DNA of 40,095 nt from an uncultured Flavobacteriales bacterium. GTDB lineage: Bacteria > Bacteroidota > Bacteroidia > Flavobacteriales_G > Salibacteraceae. The position numbers were made by a program, and so were the translations under genes. A model generated the notes under the pieces. That model had not been told where the DNA came from. It searched no databases and worked only from the letters and a program-made list of their open reading frames with translations. The DNA lies in NCBI GenBank assembly GCA_937121175.1, contig CAKZKD010000022.1, forward strand, positions 1-40,095, read 5' to 3'. Positions 32,143-39,325 of this stretch are shown here, in pieces; the stretch's first letter is position 1; every line of letters starts with the position of its first letter.

Positions 32143-33720
32143 TTATTTGTTTTTTCTTAACACTTTTCCTGCTTTTATGTTTTGAAATACACCGTTGTCG
32201 ATTGAAAGTTTTCCATTAATTATTACATAAGAGATTCCTTCAGGATATTGGTGTGGTTTTTCAAAAGTTGCTTTGTCAATAACGGTTTTAGGGTCGAAGA
32301 TTACAATATCTGCTTTCATTTGCTCTTTAATCTGCCCTCTGTCTTTTAGTCCAAGCGTAGTTGCAGGCAGTTTTGTCATTTTATAGATAGCCTCCGATAA
32401 TGAAATCGTTCCTTTTTCACGAACATAATGCCCTAAAACTCTTGGAAAAGTACCGTACCACCGTGGGTGTGGGTGTCCCATTCCGGGTTTTACCAACCTT
32501 CCATCCGAGGCAATCATAGTTTGAGGGTGCTTCATAATGCGTTCTACATCACCTTCATCCATAGCATGAAAAACACAAGATGCACCACCATTCAGCTGGG
32601 CTTCAATCACTAAGTCTGCACCGTTTTCCACCGTTGGTTTTAGCCCTTTTTGTTCACACCAGTATTTTAAAGTTTTCCCTTCCAATTCTGGCATCCATCT
32701 TACTTTGGCAAATTGCACTCTGTTTAAGTCGCTGCCTCCGCGGTCATTTAAAATATTAAAAATGATCCCTGATTTTATACTATCACGCAGCGCAGGCTCT
32801 GACACTCTCTGCTTAAAAGCCTCATTTCCTCCGGCTCTTGCCCAACTGGGAATTAGTACAGATATACCGGTATAACTTGCATTGTATGGGTATTGATCCA
32901 TTTTGATGTCAAGGTCTGCTGCCCTGGCAGAATCTACCATAGCCAGTGTTCTGGTACTTTTACCCCACATAGGTTTGCCGATGACTTTATGGTGGGTGAG
33001 TATCACCGGGATTTCTGCTTCTTTAGAAATAACGATGGCTTCCTGAACCGCATCAAATAAGCCCAGCCCTTCTTCACGCAAATGCGAGGTGTAGATACCA
33101 CCTTCGATTGATGCTACTTTTGAAAGCTCTATAACCTCATCTACTTTCGAAAAGGCTCCGGGTAAATATTTAAGCCCGGTCGAAATTCCATAGGCTCCTT
33201 CCTGCATGGCCTGCCGAACCTGTGCTTTCATTTGGCTGAGTTCGCTTTCGGTGGGAGCCCTGTTTTCCAGCTTCATTACATTTTTTCTTACCCTGTTGTG
33301 TCCTACCAGGTAGGCCACGTTCATCCCTACCCCTATCTGATCGAGCGTGTCCAGATATTGGCCAAAAGGCCAGGGGCCGCCACCGTCAGGGCCGCCGAGA
33401 GCTGTTGTTACACCTTGTCTTACATGGCTTTCGCAATTTGAAAGTTTAAGAATGGGGTCTAAGTGCGCATGCATATCAATAAATCCGGGGGCAACAGCCA
33501 TGCCTTTGGCATCTACCTTTCGGGAAGCTTCGGCGGTTGACAAATCACCGATTTTCACAATCAGTCCATCTTTGATTCCGATATCGGTTTTTACCGATTC
33601 TTTTCCTGAGCCATCGTACACATTTCCGTTTAGGATAATGGTGTCATAGCTTTGTGTGTTGTTACAACTCCATAATGTTAAGATTATGAGAAAAAAAGGG
33701 AGAATCGCTTTAGTATTCAT
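32143..33720 (-). CDS. N-acyl-D-amino-acid deacylase lipoprotein
   Basis: A 525-residue amidohydrolase with lipobox LWS-C (Cys19). The metal site begins PGFIDMHAHLD (His84, His86). GISTGLKYLPG, TSHLREEG, LTHHKVIGKPMWG and IASDGRLVKPGMGHPHPRW follow the D-aminoacylase order. It differs from its paralogue at 13093-14571 in having a longer insertion around residues 330-400, and probably prefers other N-acyl-D-amino acids. It lies 11 bp after the aminotransferase gene, so the D-amino acids it frees could be used directly by that enzyme once taken up. Confidence 0.88.
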   Translation of the reverse strand: MNTKAILPFFLIILTLWSCNNTQSYDTIILNGNVYDGSGKESVKTDIGIKDGLIVKIGDLSTAEASRKVDAKGMAVAPGFIDMHAHLDPILKLSNCESHVRQGVTTALGGPDGGGPWPFGQYLDTLDQIGVGMNVAYLVGHNRVRKNVMKLENRAPTESELSQMKAQVRQAMQEGAYGISTGLKYLPGAFSKVDEVIELSKVASIEGGIYTSHLREEGLGLFDAVQEAIVISKEAEIPVILTHHKVIGKPMWGKSTRTLAMVDSARAADLDIKMDQYPYNASYTGISVLIPSWARAGGNEAFKQRVSEPALRDSIKSGIIFNILNDRGGSDLNRVQFAKVRWMPELEGKTLKYWCEQKGLKPTVENGADLVIEAQLNGGASCVFHAMDEGDVERIMKHPQTMIASDGRLVKPGMGHPHPRWYGTFPRVLGHYVREKGTISLSEAIYKMTKLPATTLGLKDRGQIKEQMKADIVIFDPKTVIDKATFEKPHQYPEGISYVIINGKLSIDNGVFQNIKAGKVLRKNK

Positions 33721-33731
33721 GGTATTTTGTT

Positions 33732-34598
33732 TTAAGTAATAACTTTTTTGTAACTGTTTTTTAGAATCAAAAATGCCTCTTGGAGTTTTTTGGTAACCGA
33801 GCCTACATTTCTATCTTGATAAAACAGGTAGTCATCTATTTGTGTTATCGCTCCAATTTGTGTAGTCGTTCCAGTTAAAAAGGCTTCGTCCATTTTTATA
33901 ATATCTTCTTTTGAAATGGCTTCTTCTTTGACTTCTATACCACAATCTTTGCATAATTGAATCACGATTTGTCGTGTAATTCCATCAAGAATATATTCAT
34001 CGGCAGGATGCGTATACACAACCCCTTTTTTGACAAAAAAGATATTGCTGTGCGAACCTTCGGTTATAAAACCATCTCGAAAAAAAACAGCTTCATGAGC
34101 TTCCTGTTTAATAGCATGATCATTTGCCATAACATTTCCTAATAAAGAGATCATTTTAATATCGCAACGATGCCATCGATAATCGGGCATTGTAATTATT
34201 TTAATTGCATTCTTATTAATACCAGGAAATTTTTTGGGCAGCGCATACATCATTAATGTAGGTACTGCATGATCAGGAAAATCATGTTTTCTTGGAGCCA
34301 CACCTCTAGTTACCTGAATATAAATAAGGCACTCACCTTTATCTATATCAGAAACTTTGAGCAGATCATCTATTTTACCAGGAAGTGTCGTTGTATCAAA
34401 ATCTATATGAATTTTATCAAGACATTCAGACAAACGGTTCAAATGTTCTTTTCCATAAAAGAAAGAACCGTTTTTCTGAGTCATCACTTCATAAATTCCA
34501 TCACCAAATAAAAAGCCCCTATCAAATACAGATATTTTAGCATTTTTATAATCTAAAATCTCATCATTCAGATATACTTTTTTGGGATAATTCCTCAT
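33732..34598 (-). CDS. dat: D-amino acid aminotransferase
   Basis: A 288-residue cytosolic fold-type IV PLP transaminase. Diagnostic D-specific features are Arg98 with R-K-H of TRGVAPRKHDFP (Arg103, His105; substrate carboxylate binding in Bacillus D-AAT), the PLP lysine in RCDIKMISLLGN (Lys148), and ITEGSHSN with Glu180. These separate it from branched-chain L-aminotransferases. It converts D-amino acids with 2-oxoglutarate into 2-oxo acids and D-glutamate. The D-glutamate made here would feed the DgcN/DgcA pair of the opposite operon, a good reason for shared control. It starts 21 bp after the dehydrogenase gene. Confidence 0.9.
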   Translation of the reverse strand: MRNYPKKVYLNDEILDYKNAKISVFDRGFLFGDGIYEVMTQKNGSFFYGKEHLNRLSECLDKIHIDFDTTTLPGKIDDLLKVSDIDKGECLIYIQVTRGVAPRKHDFPDHAVPTLMMYALPKKFPGINKNAIKIITMPDYRWHRCDIKMISLLGNVMANDHAIKQEAHEAVFFRDGFITEGSHSNIFFVKKGVVYTHPADEYILDGITRQIVIQLCKDCGIEVKEEAISKEDIIKMDEAFLTGTTTQIGAITQIDDYLFYQDRNVGSVTKKLQEAFLILKNSYKKVIT

Positions 34599-34619
34599 TT
34601 TTAATTATTAAAATTAGTA

Positions 34620-35615
34620 CTAATTAATATAACCCGGAACCGGTATCGTTGCCATAGTATGTAACCCCGGAGATGCTTTTAAAATACTTTTAACACTGTT
34701 AATGGTAATGGCACAGGTAGCAATATCTCCATTGACACCTGTACCTATTTCCGAAACAAATGAAGGTTCTCCTTTTATAGTAACCCTGTCAAAAGATCTG
34801 GGCTCTCCGATAGCTGCTTTAAAATGCATTTTAATTTTACAATCCCCATTGATATATCCGTGGGAAATCTGCTCCACACCACGGGCATCTCCCTCTTTGA
34901 TATCCATTGATGGAACACTTATGTTGTTTTCAGCAATTACAGGTTGAAGATCTTCTGTTACATTGTCTAATTTAAAGCCTACACTATTTGCCAAAAAATA
35001 AACAGATTCTTTTAATCCAACGTGTCGTAATGTACCGGTCTGCTCTTTGGCTTTGAATGCCACGAGATCAAGGCCGGCACCGATTTTTTGCTGAAAAGGG
35101 ATTCTTCGTGGTGTGGCATCCTGAAAACGCTCTACGGTAATACTTTCTACGTCTTTACATACCGAACTCAATACTGATGGAAGGTAGTCCATCAAAAACC
35201 CGGGGTTAACACCAGTACCCAAACAAGCTACATTATATTTTTTGCATATTGCATCTATACTTTTACTTGCTTTTGGATTTTCTTCCCATGGGTGTGATAG
35301 CTCTTCACATGTTGAAACAATGGGTATACCATGTTTAGCTATATTCTCTATTTGCGATTCTAATTTTTGAATGCTTGACACGGTAGTTAATATAGCAGCA
35401 GCAGGTTTTTCCGGAAGGTTTTGCAAAGCTTCTTCAATAGTGTTTTGAATCAATACACCAGAAGATTCTCCATTAATAAGCTCTCCAAAATCCTGATTCC
35501 TTAAATCGTTATTAATATCAACAGCAGCAATAGTTTTCACCTCTTCTTTATCGTCTATATATTTACCTATTTGCTGACCCAAAGGCCCTAGTCCAATTTG
35601 AATTACAGTAATCAT
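34620..35615 (-). CDS. DapB-fold dehydrogenase (2,4-diaminopentanoate dehydrogenase-like)
   Basis: A 331-residue cytosolic NAD(P)-dependent enzyme and first gene of the minus operon, 81 bp downstream of operator B. The Rossmann motif is IGLGPLGQQIG (Gly8, Gly10, Gly13). CLGTGVNPGFLMDYLP is characteristic of the group containing 2,4-diaminopentanoate dehydrogenase (Ord) and other DapB_N proteins. Ord works in clostridial ornithine oxidation, which runs through D-ornithine, but the aminomutase subunits OraS/OraE are not present in the window. A role as an amine/imine oxidoreductase on a D-amino acid-derived intermediate is more likely here. Exact substrate unknown. Confidence 0.75.
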   Translation of the reverse strand: MITVIQIGLGPLGQQIGKYIDDKEEVKTIAAVDINNDLRNQDFGELINGESSGVLIQNTIEEALQNLPEKPAAAILTTVSSIQKLESQIENIAKHGIPIVSTCEELSHPWEENPKASKSIDAICKKYNVACLGTGVNPGFLMDYLPSVLSSVCKDVESITVERFQDATPRRIPFQQKIGAGLDLVAFKAKEQTGTLRHVGLKESVYFLANSVGFKLDNVTEDLQPVIAENNISVPSMDIKEGDARGVEQISHGYINGDCKIKMHFKAAIGEPRSFDRVTIKGEPSFVSEIGTGVNGDIATCAITINSVKSILKASPGLHTMATIPVPGYIN

Positions 35616-35696
35616 AATTTGTTATTATTTTGTTTTTACAATTTAATTTATTGTTATTATTTATTTCTCTGCAATGTAAAATGTATTCTACTATAC

Positions 35697-35713
35697 AATG
35701 CATACCAATTTTT
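35697..35713 (-). promoter_or_regulatory. Proposed operator B (minus operon)
   Basis: On the minus strand the sequence reads AAAAATTGGTATGCATT, 16 of 17 identical to operator A. It ends 81 bp before the ATG of the first minus-operon gene, versus 80 bp for operator A, in the same orientation. It contains ATACCA on the plus strand, the half-site known for GabR of Bacillus (family knowledge). Confidence 0.55.
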
Positions 35714-35858
35714 TTTTTTTGACATATAACTCCTTTTTTGAGAAATTTAGAGAATACATCAACAACTTTTGACTATTATAAATTAAAGATTTTTTAATAT
35801 AAACCCCATCAAACAATTCTACTTTACAACTAAATTGGTTTGCCACAAAAGTAATTTA

Positions 35859-35868
35859 TGGTATACCA
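35859..35868. promoter_or_regulatory. Proposed operator C (palindrome TGGTATACCA)
   Basis: A perfect 10-bp palindrome sharing the TGGTATAC core with operators A and B and extending on the minus strand to CTTTTGGTATACCAT. It faces the regulator side of the region, so autoregulation of the MocR-type gene is possible. Confidence 0.45.
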
Positions 35869-35963
35869 AAAGATATTGGTTAATTATCATTTTTACTCAG
35901 TGATTTTATTTTAATATAAAGCAAACATTAAAATTCAAAAATTTTAACTAAACTCAAATTACT

Positions 35964-36041
35964 ATGATTAAAAAAATGTTTTTGTGTGTTTTTATACTAT
36001 TGCTTACCAGTAATTTTTTTACTCCCTCTTTCTCTTTTTAA
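35964..36041 (+). pseudogene. Orphan signal-peptide reading frame (25 aa)
   Basis: An ATG frame encodes MIKKMFLCVFILLLTSNFFT followed by PSFSF and a TAA stop: a complete Sec-type signal peptide with nothing after it. It begins 95 bp downstream of palindrome C and ends 43 bp before the IS left end. Because the IS shows a clean target duplication, the insertion itself did not remove the rest of the gene. It may be the relic of a lost secreted gene, or a genuine small exported peptide. Confidence 0.4.
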
Positions 36042-36151
36042 TAAAAAAATTAATTATATTAAAAATAAAATGATTGCATAAAGATGTAGCCTTCCCTAAA
36101 AATAGGACAGCTTAAAATTAGAATTTTCTAACTTTAAATTTTAACTGTCAC

Positions 36152-36418
36152 ATGAAAAAAAGCAAGTTTACCGAGAGCCAGATCATCAAGGCACTGAAAG
36201 AGAACGAACAGGGAAGAAGTGTGGGCGATGTTTCCCGCGAGATGGGCATCGACAAGAGCACTTTCTACTATTGGCGCAAGAAGTACGGCGGCATGGAGGT
36301 CGCCCATATGAAGCGATTAAAGGAACTGGAAGAGGAGAACCGTAAGCTCAAGCAGATGTACGCCGATGTCAGTCTGGACGTGCGTATGCTCAAGGATGTA
36401 CTGTCAAAAAAGTTCTAG
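36152..36418 (+). CDS. IS3-family transposase OrfA
   Basis: An 88-residue DNA-binding subunit. The helix-turn-helix reads RSVGDVSREMGIDKSTFYYWRKKYGGM, followed by a leucine-zipper helix (MKRLKELEEENRKLKQMYAD). Before its stop the gene contains the slippery heptamer A-AAA-AAG (36406-36412). A -1 shift there enters the OrfB frame and yields the OrfAB transposase, the standard IS3 control. Confidence 0.92.
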   Translation: MKKSKFTESQIIKALKENEQGRSVGDVSREMGIDKSTFYYWRKKYGGMEVAHMKRLKELEEENRKLKQMYADVSLDVRMLKDVLSKKF

Positions 36419-37290
36419 GGCCTTCCGACAAGAAGCACCGTGCCAAATACCTTCAGGAAGCCTATTCGGTCTGTGTATCACGTTCCTGTCAGGTCATAGG
36501 TCTTGCCCGTTCGATCTGGTACTACCATACCAAGAGGGACGATACGGAAGTAATCGATGCGCTATCACAGTTGGCTGAAGAACTGCCCACCAGGGGTTTC
36601 GAGGTATATTACAAGCGGCTGCGTCGCGAAGGCCATAAATGGAACAGGAAGCGTGTGCTTCGGGTCTATAGGTCGATGAACCTGAAGTTGAGAAGAAAGC
36701 ACAAAAAGAGATTGCCATCAAGGGTAAAGAACCCGTTGGAAGCACCAACGGAACTCAATGAGGTCTGGAGCATGGACTTCATGGCCGACGTTCTCTCCGA
36801 TGGAAGAAAGGTCAGGGTGTTCAACGTGATGGACGATTGCAACCGTGAGGCACTGGCCATGGACATTGGCCTGAACTATCCCGCCAAAAAGGTAGTGGAG
36901 ACCTTGGGGCATTTGGAAGAGGAGATAGGTCTGCCAAAGACCATACGGTGCGACAACGGCCCGGAGTTCATCTCGAAGACCTTGTCGCAATGGTGCAAGA
37001 GCAAAAGGGTGGAACTTCGGTTCATACAACCGGGCAAGCCCATGCAGAACGGATTTATGGAAAGGCTCAACAGGTTTTACAGGGAAGACGTACTTGATGC
37101 CTATTGGTTCAACGACCTTCATCAGATAAGAACATTGACCGAGAAATGGCGAAAGGATTACAATACGGAACATCCACATTCATCATTGGGGGATATGCCG
37201 CCAAGGGAATACAAAGACCGTTTCGGGGAAGAATTCTTCCCCGAAACGATGAACATTGATAATAATTTTATGAATTTAGCAACGTCCTAA
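36412..37290 (+). CDS. IS3-family transposase OrfB (integrase core)
   Basis: The frame is open from the slippery site: VLGPSDKKHRAKYLQEAYSV, then CVSRSCQVIGLARSIWYYH, then the catalytic core, 293 codons in all. The first downstream ATG-like start (near 36571) would miss the HTH_21 region, so expression as the -1 frameshift fusion is more likely. DDE residues are visible: Asp in NEVWSMDFMAD, Asp in IRCDNGPEF and Glu in QNGFMERLNR. Full length, no internal stop. Confidence 0.92.
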   Translation, partial: VLGPSDKKHRAKYLQEAYSVCVSRSCQVIGLARSIWYYHTKRDDTEVIDALSQLAEELPTRGFEVYYKRLRREGHKWNRKRVLRVYRSMNLKLRRKHKKRLPSRVKNPLEAPTELNEVWSMDFMADVLSDGRKVRVFNVMDDCNREALAMDIGLNYPAKKVVETLGHLEEEIGLPKTIRCDNGPEFISKTLSQWCKSKRVELRFIQPGKPMQNGFMERLNRFYREDVLDAYWFNDLHQIRTLTEKWRKDYNTEHPHSSLGDMPPREYKDRFGEEFFPETMNIDNNFMNLATS

Positions 37291-37357
37291 AACAGGTAAG
37301 GCTACAAAGAATTTTCAAAGCAGATATTTATCTAAACTTTTTAAGAATTAACCATTA

Positions 37358-38848
37358 ATGAAAGATAGGCTAAATAATATTATTTTTTCTAACGGATTTA
37401 ATTATAAAAAAGATGGTCTTAGCGTTTATATGAAATTACGTAATGCTATCGCTAAAGCTATTATTGAAAAAAAATTACCTAAAAATTATCAATTACCACC
37501 GACGAGAGTTTTGGCTTTAGACTTAAAACTATCTAGAACCACTATAATTAAGGCTTATGAGATACTTTGTGCTGAACAATATATAAGTTCAATACAGGGA
37601 TCGGGGTATTTTGTAAATGAGGTAACATTTAAGAAGACATCAGATACCATTAAAACTGATATAAAACAGGATAGTATTACTCCAGTTTCCAAAAGAGCTA
37701 TGCAGTTTCGGAAAAATGTGTATTTAATGAATCGAGGAGAGTATAAAGGAATAGCTTTTAGACCCGGTTTACCACCACTTGATATTTTTCCTGTGAGACA
37801 ATGGCAAAGCTTAACAAATAAGTATTGGAAAGATGTAACTTTTTCAGATCTATCATATCGACATACACTTGGATTAGACAGTTTAAGGAAGAATATAGCA
37901 GCCTATTTAAAAATTTATAGAAATATTCAATGCGATTATCAACAAATAGTTATTGTAACCGGATCTTTGCATTCGCTCTCTATTTTGGGAGACTTGCTTT
38001 TAAACAATGGAGATGAAGTAATTTTGGAAAACCCTACGTATGCGAATGCGATCGCACTATTTAAGAGTTTTAAAGCTAAGATTATTCCAACTGAAATAGA
38101 TAAAGAAGGGTTATCTATCAAGAGTATAAAAAATATTAAACTAAAACAACCTAAATTAATCTATACTACTCCATCAAATCAATACCCTACTGGTGTACAA
38201 ATGAGCCTTGATAGGCGATTAGAAATTTTAAAATGGGCTCATGAAAAAAATTGTCTGATTATAGAAGATGATTATGATCACGAATTTAGCAATTGGAATA
38301 ACCCCATTCCATCAATTTTTAGCTTAGATAAGGGAAATAGGGTAGTTTATCAGGGCACCTTTAACAAGCTTTTGCATCCTTCTATTCGATTGGGTTACTT
38401 AATTATCCCTCCAAATTACATAGAAGATATAAAAGCGATGTATGAACAGACGTTACGATTTATTTCTCCTGTGAGTCAAAGAGTCATGTCTGATTTCATT
38501 GAAAGAGATTATTTAAGTCAGCACCTACGAAAAGTAATTCAAATTTCTAACAATCGAAAATTATTTTTCACCAATCAATTTGAAAATATTTTTGAAGAAG
38601 ATATTAAACTTCACCCTGTTACTAATGGTTTACATTTTATAGCAAAGCTTCCAAATCATTTAGATGATGTTAAAGTTTCAGAATTTCTAGGTAAAAATGA
38701 GATTGTAGCATTTCCATATAGCAAATATTTTTTTAAAGGAAAAAAGGATAACGGATTGCTTATGGGGTTTTCTTCTGTCAGTAAACCAATAATCAAGCAA
38801 AAATTAGAAAAAATGAAGCACCTTTTTAAAGATTTTAAGTATACTTAA
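37358..38848 (+). CDS. MocR/GabR-type transcriptional regulator (GntR wHTH + aminotransferase domain)
   Basis: A 496-residue regulator. The N-terminal winged helix (about 1-88) shows KNYQLPPTRVLALDLKLSRT and AYEILCAEQYISSIQGSGYF. A linker and a fold-type I aminotransferase domain follow, with TPSNQYPTGV, IIEDDYDHEF and YQGTFNKLLHPSIRLGY, where Lys337 is the expected PLP lysine. MocR proteins sense amino acids or vitamin B6 through PLP and control nearby catabolic genes. Operators A-C share ATACCA/TGGTAT elements like the GabR half-site, so this protein is the likely regulator of both operons. A ligand such as a D-amino acid that forms a PLP aldimine is inferred. The IS lies just upstream of its start. 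Confidence 0.88.
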   Translation: MKDRLNNIIFSNGFNYKKDGLSVYMKLRNAIAKAIIEKKLPKNYQLPPTRVLALDLKLSRTTIIKAYEILCAEQYISSIQGSGYFVNEVTFKKTSDTIKTDIKQDSITPVSKRAMQFRKNVYLMNRGEYKGIAFRPGLPPLDIFPVRQWQSLTNKYWKDVTFSDLSYRHTLGLDSLRKNIAAYLKIYRNIQCDYQQIVIVTGSLHSLSILGDLLLNNGDEVILENPTYANAIALFKSFKAKIIPTEIDKEGLSIKSIKNIKLKQPKLIYTTPSNQYPTGVQMSLDRRLEILKWAHEKNCLIIEDDYDHEFSNWNNPIPSIFSLDKGNRVVYQGTFNKLLHPSIRLGYLIIPPNYIEDIKAMYEQTLRFISPVSQRVMSDFIERDYLSQHLRKVIQISNNRKLFFTNQFENIFEEDIKLHPVTNGLHFIAKLPNHLDDVKVSEFLGKNEIVAFPYSKYFFKGKKDNGLLMGFSSVSKPIIKQKLEKMKHLFKDFKYT

Positions 38849-39124
38849 TCGACTTAAAAACTTGTTCTTTTTGCGATAATATATTTCCTCTTTTAATAGT
38901 TTGTTTGCCTAAACCAATGATGCTAGCTTCTTACTTTTTCTTTGAACTAAAAAATAAAAATTATTTTAATATTTTTTAATAGAAATTGTATATTTGCCCA
39001 CCGTAAAGACAAATTAAATTTGTTTTTAAATAGTTCTTTTTGACTTTAGTGTACAATTAGGTGAACACATATCGTTAAAAGTGTTTTAAAGCGTTAAAAT
39101 ATAGTGGGTTACAGAATTTTAATT
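38849..39124. promoter_or_regulatory. Intergenic region with a strong -7-like box
   Basis: No gene is seen. TATATTTG at 38989-38996 matches the Bacteroidetes -7 consensus TAnnTTTG, but no clear -33 TTTG lies at the usual distance. Transcription from here would run about 200 nt to the terminator at 39168-39201, through the tRNA-Pro 3' fragment, so a small transcript is possible. Confidence 0.4.
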
Positions 39125-39140
39125 AATCCTGCCACCCCGA
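39125..39140 (+). other. 3' end of a tRNA-Pro gene (probable attachment-site core)
   Basis: AATCCTGCCACCCCGA equals the 3' half of the T-loop, the T-stem strand CCTGC, the acceptor strand CACCCCG and discriminator A of bacterial tRNA-Pro genes that begin CGGGGTG. Upstream sequence does not continue the tRNA: the complementary GCAGG is missing. This is the pattern left when an element integrates into the 3' end of a tRNA gene. An integrase fragment follows at 39326. Confidence 0.55.
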
Positions 39141-39167
39141 CTTAACTAGTTTCATCTAGTTGCATGA

Positions 39168-39201
39168 CGTTGCAAATCACTTGATTTGCAACGTTTTATG
39201 T
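39168..39201 (+). terminator. Rho-independent terminator after the tRNA-Pro fragment
   Basis: CGTTGCAAATCA (39168-39179) pairs perfectly with TGATTTGCAACG (39182-39193) across a two-base loop, followed by TTTTATGTTTTT. This strong terminator sits where one expects the native terminator of a tRNA gene. Confidence 0.75.
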
Positions 39202-39325
39202 TTTTAGGGGTAGCAGATGAGACCTCATGAAACTACCTGAAAACACCGCTCTGGTGTCCATAAAGGGATTTTGAAACCACAGTATTTTTTGTACATTGAA
39301 GTAGCTTTAGTAGGTATTTAACCTT
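39202..39325. other. Short non-coding stretch with small hairpins
   Basis: Contains ATGAG-AC-CTCAT (about 39217-39228) and ACACC/GGTGT flanking GCTCT (about 39244-39258). Their position between the tRNA fragment and the integrase remnant would suit recombinase arm sites, but this is a guess. No gene seen. Confidence 0.25.

Larger units (their letters stand above)
35616..36084. promoter_or_regulatory. Divergent regulatory region of the minus operon and the regulator
   Basis: A 469-bp A+T-rich region. It carries operator B (35692-35708) reading toward the minus operon, a long A/T tract (35709-35720), the palindrome TGGTATACCA (35859-35868), and a signal-peptide-only frame (35964-36041). Before the IS insertion it connected directly to the MocR-type regulator. 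No complete gene was found. Confidence 0.5.
36085..37306 (+). mobile_element. IS3-family insertion sequence (IS407-group-like)
   Basis: The element is bounded by terminal inverted repeats. The left end reads TGTAGCCTTCCCTAAAAATA and the right end, inverted, reads TGTAGCCTTACCTGTTTTAG; both then continue GGAC. The 4-bp target duplication AAGA is present at 36081-36084 and 37307-37310, the size made by the IS407 group. It contains two overlapping transposase frames and is distinctly more G+C-rich than its surroundings. It appears intact. It separates the divergent regulatory region from the MocR-type gene, ending 51 bp before that gene's start, and may therefore alter its expression. Confidence 0.9.

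Noticed and set aside
35697-35868. Exact GabR-like operator (two ATACCA direct repeats at GabR spacing)
   Set aside because: ATACCA occurs at 35702-35707 and 35863-35868, but the 161-bp offset does not fit the short GabR spacing; only the half-site similarity is retained.
39125-39140. A complete tRNA-Pro gene
   Set aside because: Only the last 16 bases match; the acceptor 5' strand, D-arm, anticodon arm and T-stem 5' strand are missing upstream.
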